Shown here: piece by piece, positions 8,501 to 12,758 of the stretch
Numbering within the stretch: position 1 is the first letter of the stretch
How the letters are laid out: every line of letters starts with the position of its first letter
From: Pseudomonadales bacterium
Lineage (GTDB): Bacteria; Pseudomonadota; Gammaproteobacteria; Pseudomonadales; Azotimanducaceae
Direction of reading: 5' to 3'
DNA: 12,758 nucleotides
Assembly: GCA_021295935.1 (NCBI GenBank)
Contig: JAGWBL010000037.1
Coordinates: 1-12,758 of the forward strand
Notes under the pieces: generated by a model
Databases searched by the model: none
Told to the model about the DNA's origin: nothing
What the model saw: only the letters and a program-made list of their open reading frames with translations
Program-made: the position numbers and the translations under genes

Positions 8501-9932
8501 GATCGGGTTCGTAGGTGGCGACTGTTCCATCCAGGACTACCGTTCCGTCCGAAGGACCGGAGGCGATGTTCAACGTCGGCTCGCCATCTTCGGCGTCTTC
8601 CGCTGAGAGATGGATCTCGACCTCAGTGTCCTCGTCCGTTCCCGCTTCCGCTGCATGCGCGATCGGAAGGTCATTCACCGAGATGACAGTGACCGTCACG
8701 GCAGCTTCGCTTGAAGTGGCTCCCTCGGCATCTGTCGCCGTGAAACCGAAGGTGTCGACCCCGAACCAGTGCTCCGCCGGTCGATAGTTGGCAGCGAACC
8801 CCTCTAGGGTGACTTCGCCGTTTTCAGGTTCACTGGATATAGCGACCCCCACATTCCCGCCGTCCTCGACATCGGTTCCTGTGAGCACGACTGCGACCAA
8901 GTTGTCTTCAAACACCTGCACGCTGGCGGGGTGGGCATTTGGCACGTCGTTGACACTCTCCACATCGATCGCAATGGTCGACTCGTTGGATTCCGCCCCA
9001 TCGTCGTCTATCGCCGTGAATCTGAACGAGTCCGAGCCATGCCAGTTCTGGTCGGGCTCGTACGTGGCCAACGAACCGGACATGGAAGCCGCACCGTGGG
9101 CCGGTGGTGAGGTGATCACGAAAGTGAGCGCTGTGCCGTCCTCGACGTCACTTGCCACGAGTTCGATGCTCGCTGTCGTGTCTTCATCGGTCTTGGCCTC
9201 GTCCGACTTCGAAACGGGAATGTCGTTGACGCTGTTGACCGTGACCGTGACCGTCGCTTCTTCCGACAATCCACCCTCGCTGTCCGCAACCGTGAATCCG
9301 AACGAGTCCGTGCCGTTCCAGTGTTCGTCGGGCTCGTACTGCGCATCCGCCCCCGTGAGTGTGACCGACCCATTGGGAGGGTGGGTCGATATGGAGAACG
9401 TGAGGTTGCCGCCATCTTCCACATCCGAACCGGTGAGAGTGACAGCCCCAGTCACGTCCTCGTCCGTTTGCATGCCGCTCGCGTCAGCGAGCGGCAGGTC
9501 ATTGACGCTCACTACGGAGATGTTGACCGTTGCCGCTTGGGACTCCGCCCCGTCGTCGTCGGTGACGGTGAAGCTGAACGAGTCCGTGCCGAAGAAATCC
9601 GGCGACGGTTCGTATGTGCGAGACGCTTCGCTGCCGCTCAGTGTGCCGTGGGACGGCAAGCTCGCAACGGAATAGGACGCGATCGTGCCATCGGTGTCAG
9701 TACCACGAAGCGTGATCGCGGCCGAGGTGTCCTCGTCGGTGGTGACCGCCAGGCCGTCAGCTGTTGGGGGCACATTGGATGCGCCGCCTCCGCAGCCTGA
9801 CACGAGGAGTGTCAGCGGAAGCATCCCGGCGAGCCAAGCTGAGCGCTTGTTCCGCAAACTCGATTTGCAGGAGCCCCAACCCGAATCCATTGATTCGCTC
9901 TCAAGCTCGCATCTTCGAACGATGCTGTTCAT
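2577..9932 (-). CDS. Giant stalked LRR surface metalloprotease (gene B)
   Basis: This 2451-codon frame ends at TAG (2579-2577). Residues ~30-47 form a lipoprotein signal with lipobox Val-Ser-Gly-Cys (Cys47, then Gly-Gly-Gly). The long N-terminus makes the ATG at 9890 (GAGAG seven bases upstream) a strong alternative start, and a TTG at 9857 is also possible. Residues 54-1519 are 16 Ig/cadherin-like repeats with TDEDT and VNDxP motifs. Residues ~1524-1771 are an LRR N-cap, seven LxGxxP repeats and a Cys-rich cap. Residues ~1772-1886 are translated here in the wrong frame. After a beta-rich linker, a metzincin catalytic region (~2110-2340) carries HEFGH at 2243-2247, the third zinc His at 2253 and a Met-turn SYMSYC with Met2298. 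A ~110-residue beta-type tail follows. The predicted role is an outer-membrane, calcium-stiffened stalk presenting a protease; the substrate is unknown. The whole frame may be annotated as one protein despite the internal defect. Confidence 0.88.
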   Translation of the reverse strand: MNSIVRRCELESESMDSGWGSCKSSLRNKRSAWLAGMLPLTLLVSGCGGGASNVPPTADGLAVTTDEDTSAAITLRGTDTDGTIASYSVASLPSHGTLSGSEASRTYEPSPDFFGTDSFSFTVTDDDGAESQAATVNISVVSVNDLPLADASGMQTDEDVTGAVTLTGSDVEDGGNLTFSISTHPPNGSVTLTGADAQYEPDEHWNGTDSFGFTVADSEGGLSEEATVTVTVNSVNDIPVSKSDEAKTDEDTTASIELVASDVEDGTALTFVITSPPAHGAASMSGSLATYEPDQNWHGSDSFRFTAIDDDGAESNESTIAIDVESVNDVPNAHPASVQVFEDNLVAVVLTGTDVEDGGNVGVAISSEPENGEVTLEGFAANYRPAEHWFGVDTFGFTATDAEGATSSEAAVTVTVISVNDLPIAHAAEAGTDEDTEVEIHLSAEDAEDGEPTLNIASGPSDGTVVLDGTVATYEPDLDWFGDDLFKFVAEDSEGATSNVATVHITVQSVNDLPVVFAAEAETDEDTGVLVQLSGSDVEDGGDLEFLLVSETLNGSVTLDGSRVEYEPAPNWFGVDQFEFSARDSDGMESEVATVTVTVESVNDLPVVDPLDLETDEDTPVSGTLTGSDVEDGSHVTFSAASAPENGSVTIEGGELTYVPREDWFGSDGFRILAVDSDGGLSEEGQVNVTVKAVNDPPIALSADIETDEDVVASIGLSGSDPEDGNAIEFALASTPANGSASLDGDTAGYTPNANWYGNDSFTFHAVDTEGLASDEATVNIRVASVNDLPIAHSATVQTDEDQPAIVALSATDVEDGSIDDFVVVTEPLHGSVALAQAEATYLPDENWHGVDHFRFSAVDSEGGVSEEASVSLTVSSVNDAPVAVSIDASTEEDTEVTVTLFGSDVEDGEGVRFEVVSSPSHGTNDIDVRTVSYRPDQDWFGEDSFRYRVVDSDDLASEEATATIAVASVNDVPRADSASVQTGVDEAASIVLTGEDVEDAGELTFSIASEPSDGSVTLDSHTATYTPDQGWAGTDTFGFTVTDSDGAASAEALITISVDDSNRIPVADPVSAETLEDDSVAIRLSGFDHEDGDEVTYSLHSEPSNGQVTLSGFEAVYEPDEHWHGTDSFQYTVTDTEGAESEPATVTVEVQGVNDAPVASAEQVGTDEDVPVNITLRGSDVEDGTGSLSFRIVSDAEHGAVSISGSVASYEPNENWNGKDTFAFSVTDSDGAESEPAEVDVTVASVNDPPVVEPASATTDEDVAVAIGLDAADVEDGTSLTIVLFSVPSNGSLEFAGTVITYTPRSNWSGIDTFRIFVRDSEGLRSEDVSVTVTVEEVNDSPRAFSRTLTTNEDTSRTIVLSGSDAEGAIFAYKITEQPQHGWLGGVPPSIRYHPNGDFTGADSLQFVVEDADGALSEPATISIDVVGLEDVPVFEDEYFRVEPNTELTNAQLHPVGIDNEIQSIEIESDPSDGTATISGTTLSYTPDAGFEGDDEMTVHALDAGGLRSRTATLHFSVVDRTIDEDKAILSSFHDDTDGPNWTNSENWGSDLPLDDWFGITTWRGGHAGQLILSSNGLDGEMPDELVDLPHVYDLYFPANSLEGDIPAHLTAHSGFRVLDFRVNELTGVVPWNVGNMSDLEWLLLSGNTLTGTVPPSVSNLGRLTHLLLDGNQLEGRPAVADWPESLQWVWLSENKFTGPVPAELGNLTRLTQLRLNGSGFTGRLPMNLINLPNLQHFQFEDATTELCAPRDPDFVAWLCAIPDSDDIYCSTPSDCRHHPRGGHHPDRQRWRPGSRGHDHHEPRLAYSFGKLVHGRSVSGHGGGDPCRLRSSGATKGRRDDLHERSGATHAHDQGGCGMSGPGSCDRVRRPSGRGFWRAGLAIHRMTTDTDDERGELYSSSASSQDEGVFVVQCCEQDRQPALPNHVTTESIQGQCLSQGTTKVELTVKIGSDSASRQWTITCAPDILRVAEVEWMQGPFVAGHSYSFTGTNTTPDSTQISQDTSAVRQRRAVVSFTVAHAYPGVPEGAAARWSSGGEVVDLERASSDLGVLSLDGDLPRGYSFAFHLRAGHMTDGDAQAEIEIEFEVDGLASSFGVELGSLAFETVHQFKPVMVPYVVKPEDGSSPDPAPDMDLDDLLEETHDWLPISEETDARQADTVYVEWDDIAGQSNHTVYILELVNDLYNAEGAEDEFYHAVLMDNINGYHCDGGAAYVSWQSAASCVEVDVSDGLTVSGQEIVAHEFGHNFSLRHAPCGVFGSSVDERYPYSGAKMGPDPGWSHVLDRFIDEDDGFVSYMSYCGPEFTSDYDYDKAVRHFLELTDTWAAGAPVGEHAGAADLPRSVALMGWLNVVTGAGEVVQARYSRSRPRPSRAGPWELVAIDGIGVEAYRELTELYQWESTSGETETSGDVLMWAVRIPLAEEPVEEVRLLDADGFEVFRGRLEIQPVGE
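4275..4622 (-). other. Frame-displaced beta-domain segment inside gene B
   Basis: Within gene B, codons ~1772-1886 read as an Arg/His-rich, low-complexity peptide (for example DCRHHPRGGHHPDRQRW). The frame whose codons end at 4271 instead gives an ordered domain: GITHVAGITRIANDGDQDL, then HDWLTVSESSFTVDPFR, TISTNDPERPTRT and VDVECLDRDLAIEF. This matches gene A closely (GITDRVTDMEIFNRGDSAL, DSWLTASQTFFTIEAFR, TLSTNDPNRAEHT, VDVTCLDRTLTLRV). The frame changes once just after the LRR-cap Cys1771 and returns near the Met codon at 4274. Relative to gene A, the left junction lacks about 38 bases and the right about 19. Together these are a multiple of three, so the rest of the protein stays in frame. 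The domain resembles the small NDP-motif beta domains found in bacterial surface proteins. Confidence 0.85.
5376..9773 (-). repeat. Sixteen tandem ~92-residue Ig/cadherin-like repeats in gene B
   Basis: Residues 54-1519 divide into 16 units, most starting near a VNDxP boundary and carrying an acidic TDEDT-like motif, a central SDVEDG, an aromatic YxPDxxWxGxDxFxF block and a closing DSDGxxSExATVTVTV strand. This pattern is that of the calcium-binding tandem-95/cadherin-like repeats of bacterial surface proteins. Units 11 (TGVDEA) and 12 (SNRIP boundary, LEDD) have weakened motifs, and unit 16 (LEDVP, EPNTEL) is degenerate. The units clearly differ in amino-acid sequence and share only short nucleotide phrases, so the expansion looks old rather than recent. 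Confidence 0.85.
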
Positions 9933-9996
9933 GAACTCTTGCCGGTCTGAGAACGAATCGGGAACCGCGACACCCTTGCGAATCGTAATACGCGGA

Positions 9997-10011
9997 TCAA
10001 GCTTTGCTTGA
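9997..10011. promoter_or_regulatory. Small dyad upstream of gene B
   Basis: TCAAGC (9997-10002) and GCTTGA (10006-10011) form a perfect 6-bp inverted repeat around TTT, 65-79 bases before the ATG at 9932. The 8-mer GATCAAGC at 9995-10002 also occurs twice in the gene B-gene A spacer (2410-2417 and 2509-2516). It could be an operator or a leader hairpin. Such short dyads arise often by chance. Confidence 0.25.
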
Positions 10012-10271
10012 CCTCAAACGCGCACTCCAACCCAACCAACATTCGAGGCGACTCGCATTCCTGCTCGACGCTGGACGTGAGAGTGCCTCCCGCTTGCTCG
10101 GAAATGCTGTTGGCGCCTGACCCGTCCACTTGGCAGAATCGGCCAACGAGAAATCGAGGGCTGCGCGCACGGGATTGGTCCTGTCCGGAGACTGCATGGG
10201 AGTTCGCAGGTCTTGCGTATGGATCTGCTGCACGAAGTCCGGCCGCAGCGAGAGGTCAGGAACTCCATGTA

Positions 10272-10292
10272 GCCTTGATTCACGATCAAGGC
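10272..10292. repeat. 8-bp stem-loop in the gene C-gene B spacer
   Basis: GCCTTGAT (10272-10279) and ATCAAGGC (10285-10292) are perfect complements around a five-base loop, TCACG. No T-run follows on either strand. It shares the CTTGAT/ATCAAG half-site with the dyads at 2407-2416 and 9997-10011. Its function is unknown. Confidence 0.3.
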
Positions 10293-11026
10293 AGTGGGTC
10301 AGCAGATGAGTTCGCTGCGCGTGAGCGGATTGTGCCGTCCACAAGGCCGAGACCTTGGGACTCGGAGTCTCCTCGGGCACACGGGAACCATTTCTCAAGA
10401 CGTCGGAGGGGTCCGGCGCGTCTGTTCGGCTGGCTGTTCATGTTCAGCGCCTGGAACGCGAAGGCATCCAGTACCTGTGCAATTCGAGCGACGTGTGCAC
10501 GCCGGGTTCTCTGCATCCCATTCCTGCACGCCACGCTCGGAACAGTGCGGCAGTCGAGGTGGGCGCCACGGAGCAACTTGCAGGCAATCAACAATTTACG
10601 GTGACGAACGAAGGAGTTGAAAGCATCAAACCAACTCGAGAACAGTCCCATCTACGCGGGCGTCCCTCACCGTCACGAAACTTCGCGGACTTTAGGCGCT
10701 CCCACCGCACGCGTCCGTGACAAATCAATTGATCCTGCCTGCCGATCTCGGCCGGGTCGCGATCCCTGCTGAACTCCGGAGATCTCGCCAAGACTTCGTC
10801 TGTCGGAAAGGCAAACACCAACTCTCGCATCGGTGTTCTAGACTCGTGCCTCCCTCGCCGCGATGGACGAGGCATCGCCCACCGCACGCAAGAAACGCTC
10901 CTTCGAACTCTTCCGAGCAGTGACTGGATGACCGCTGGTTAGCGGCTGGCCGTTTGCCATGGACCCACGCTCGTAGGTCTCCTTCCGGAATCGCCACCGG
11001 GTCCACTGCGATTCCAGGCAGCCGTG

Positions 11027-11390
11027 TCATCCCTCAAAGCGATTGAGAACACCTGAAGATTCTCCGCGCTTGTCGGACTCGTCGTTCCAAGACGTCACCG
11101 GATCCGAAGCGGGGTCCACAGTTTGGAAGAACAAGGGACTCTCCCCTGGTACAGCACGAAGCTTGACATCCTGCCAATCATTGGAGAATCTCGCCTCATG
11201 GCCACAGGCATAGCCAAGGTTGGGCGCACCGACACCGTCTTGGTGCCGTGGATGGAGTCGATGTGAACGAAGCGCTCACCCGGGGATTCAAGCACTCCGC
11301 CGTGATCGTACGCAGAAGTCGACGAGTAGTCTGAGGAGCCTCGTTCGACCGGCACACGGTTTCCGAACAGGCAAGCCTCCAAGGCGTTCG
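11027..11390 (-). pseudogene. Possible decayed coding remnant downstream of gene C
   Basis: Immediately after the gene C stop, the minus strand reads as protein-like sequence in two successive frames. One, from ~11390 to ~11230, includes SSDYSSTSAYDHGGVL and RFVHIDSIHGTKTVSVRP. The next, ending at the TGA at 11029-11027, includes FSNDWQDVKLRAVPGESPL and QTVDPASDPVTSWNDESDK. Neither has a convincing start or ribosome binding site. The switch near 11220-11240 is what a frameshifted relic would show. I recognise no family. It could equally be non-coding DNA that happens to stay open. Confidence 0.22.
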
Positions 11391-12758
11391 CTACCTCTGC
11401 TTCGAAGGCGTCACCTCGATGGCGCTGCTGAATGCCTCGATCCCATCTGGATCGATGATCCGCAACTCCGCAGGAACCTGCGGAGGAACGGGTACGCGGG
11501 CGAACCAAGTGAGCACTTGGCGCGGTTCCTCGTGTTCGTCCCTGCGCTGGCGTTCGTAGAGTCTCATCGGCTCCCGGTATAGCTCCACTCCGATCCTGTC
11601 GAACAGCACCAACTCCCAAGGTCCCTCCCGAGGTCGGCGCGGCGGACGCGTGCTGTACTGCGACTGGAGCAACTCCCACTCTCCCGATTCGACATCCAGT
11701 CTTCCCATCAGAGCAATGCTCCTGTATAGCTGTCCCGGCCGCTCGTCAGCACGTGGTTGTGCATCCTCCGCGCCCCACTCGCCAGTGAGGTGAAGGAACC
11801 ACTCTGCTGCTTCCCTGTAGTCGAAGTCGCTCACGAACGGCGGCTCGCAGTACGACATGTACGAGACATAGCCGTCGGCATTGGTGATGAACCGATCCAA
11901 CGGATAGGACCATCCCGGTTCCGGACCCATCTGCGCGTTCGGATACGGGTAGTCCGGATCGTAGCTGCTCAGTCCGCACGGCGTGTGCCACAGGTGGAAG
12001 TTGTGCCCGAACTCGTGAGCGACAATGTCGCCACCCTCATCCAGTGAGCCCGTTTCGGGATCGACCTCAACGCAACTGACTCCGACTTGCCATCCGACGT
12101 AGGCGATGCCGCCCCCACACGGAAAGTCGTTGACGCCATCGAAGAGAACCGCGTGGTAGAACTCGTCCTCTTCTCCCTCTTCGTTGTACAGGGATGCTGC
12201 AAGACCCAGCACATACGCCTCCGCATCCTCCGCTTCGCTGATTTCCGAGAGAGGCACGAACACCGACTCCCGTTCGACTGGATTGTCATTCGCAATGGGC
12301 AACCAGTCCCTTGTCTCCTCCAGCATGTCGTCCATGTCATAATTCGGAGCAGGTTCCGGATCGCTCCCGTCTTCGGGATCGACGATGTACGGAACCACGA
12401 CCGGATTGAACGAGTGCACCGAAACAAGGTCCAATCCCGACAAGCGCAACGTGAGAGGATCCTCCATTCCATCGGTCTGGAACAGCAGCGTCGCCTCCCC
12501 CTCCTGGTCCGACATGTACTGTCCCGGCAGATGAAAGGTGAATGCGTCACCATACTCCAGCACTGAATCGTCCACCGCCGCATAGGTGCGTTCAGTCGCC
12601 TCGTCGAGGGTCACAAGGTTCGGCCCGTTGGTCCACCAAGCTCCCTGCAATTCAGCGGCGGTGTCGTAGCCGTGTGCGACAAGGAACGAAGTCACCGCCC
12701 TGCGGTCCCGAAGCACAGGAGAGTTTTGCGCGAGAGAGGATGCCGCCGGATCCCCCGC
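11391..12758 (-). CDS. C-terminal metzincin protease region of gene C, 5' end beyond window
   Basis: The frame is open from the right edge of the window to TAG (11393-11391), giving 455 codons. A GTG at 12716 could be taken as a start, but the 14 codons before it (including SSLAQNSP) align with gene B (SQISQDTS), so it is an internal Val and the gene begins outside. Residues here: ~15-120 are a beta-rich pre-domain (RRAVTSFLVAHGY), ~120-150 the VPYIVDPEDGSDPEPAPN segment and EETRDWLPI, His248-Glu249-x-x-His252 with His258 as third zinc ligand, then Met301 in SYMSYC, and a C-terminal tail ending TPSKQR. The sequence follows gene B throughout with few gaps. By analogy it is the protease end of another stalked lipoprotein (inference). 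Confidence 0.87.
   Translation of the reverse strand, partial: AGDPAASSLAQNSPVLRDRRAVTSFLVAHGYDTAAELQGAWWTNGPNLVTLDEATERTYAAVDDSVLEYGDAFTFHLPGQYMSDQEGEATLLFQTDGMEDPLTLRLSGLDLVSVHSFNPVVVPYIVDPEDGSDPEPAPNYDMDDMLEETRDWLPIANDNPVERESVFVPLSEISEAEDAEAYVLGLAASLYNEEGEEDEFYHAVLFDGVNDFPCGGGIAYVGWQVGVSCVEVDPETGSLDEGGDIVAHEFGHNFHLWHTPCGLSSYDPDYPYPNAQMGPEPGWSYPLDRFITNADGYVSYMSYCEPPFVSDFDYREAAEWFLHLTGEWGAEDAQPRADERPGQLYRSIALMGRLDVESGEWELLQSQYSTRPPRRPREGPWELVLFDRIGVELYREPMRLYERQRRDEHEEPRQVLTWFARVPVPPQVPAELRIIDPDGIEAFSSAIEVTPSKQR

Larger units (their letters stand above)
9933..11390. other. 1.46-kb spacer between gene C and gene B, no confident gene
   Basis: The open frames here are short, switch frame often and lack good ribosome binding sites. 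I found no tRNA, rRNA or insertion sequence, and no recognisable promoter. A 66-codon GTG-start minus-strand frame (9929-10129) ends in an ATGA overlap with the first possible start of gene B, but has no visible Shine-Dalgarno site and no family resemblance. The part next to gene C contains protein-like fragments in two frames (see 11027-11390). The length is large compared with the 290-bp spacer between genes B and A, which suggests decayed sequence or a deleted element. Confidence 0.6.

Noticed and set aside
8788..9675. 295-codon Ser/Thr-rich plus-strand frame that looks like a surface protein
   Set aside because: It is the complement of the gene B stalk repeats; its low-complexity composition and periodicity mirror the repeat codons.
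5376..9773. Regular nucleotide periodicity considered as a CRISPR array or DNA-level satellite
   Set aside because: The period is about 275 bases, units are diverged, and the repetition is fully explained by protein repeats.
9929..10129. 66-codon minus-strand frame whose stop overlaps the first gene B ATG as ATGA
   Set aside because: The overlap suggests translational coupling, but the frame begins at GTG without a Shine-Dalgarno site, and gene B probably starts downstream at 9890 or 9857.
10008..10604. 198-codon plus-strand frame in the large spacer
   Set aside because: No domain, no good ribosome binding site, and Arg/Ser/Ala-rich composition typical of a random frame in GC-rich DNA.
11095..11679. 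194-codon minus-strand frame overlapping the end of gene C
   Set aside because: Its first half is an out-of-frame reading of the gene C C-terminus. Only the part beyond the gene C stop looks protein-like, and that is treated as a possible remnant.

Overview
The window holds part of a tandem array of three related genes. All lie on the minus strand, so transcription runs from high to low coordinates. They encode very large surface proteins, each predicted to be lipid-anchored at the N-terminus, extended by Ig/cadherin-like repeats, followed by a leucine-rich-repeat (LRR) block and a small beta domain, and ending in a metzincin-type zinc protease. The upstream-most gene (11391 to beyond 12758) is seen only as its C-terminal protease. 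The middle gene (2577-9932) is seen complete. The downstream gene (1-2286) is seen from its start through the LRR and beta domain, and runs off the window before its expected protease.

The organism cannot be fixed. The DNA looks GC-rich. Type II lipoprotein signals ending in a Cys-Gly-Gly-Gly motif, with no Asp after the Cys, suggest a Gram-negative bacterium that sorts these proteins to the outer membrane. Tandem cadherin-like repeats with 'VNDxP' and 'DEDT' signatures plus 'LxGxIP'-type LRRs are common in marine and host-associated Proteobacteria and related phyla. That placement is inference.

Layout: 1-2286 is gene A (partial, lipoprotein, three repeats, LRR, beta domain). 2287-2576 is a 290-bp spacer with a clear ribosome binding site, a striking 28-bp near-palindrome and two further dyads. 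2577-9932 is gene B (2451 codons, 16 repeats, LRR, beta domain, protease). 9933-11390 is a 1.46-kb spacer with no convincing intact gene, some protein-like but broken minus-strand frames, and small dyads. 11391-12758 is the 3' end of gene C (protease).

The three proteins probably do the same kind of job: they present a protease and a ligand-binding LRR surface away from the cell on calcium-stabilised stalks of different length. The most informative anomaly is in gene B. A stretch of about 350 bp (4275-4622) is coding in a different frame from the rest of the open frame, and gene A shows what the intended protein was. Two frame changes cancel each other, through either sequence errors or a real compensated mutation. 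All plus-strand open frames are antisense shadows.
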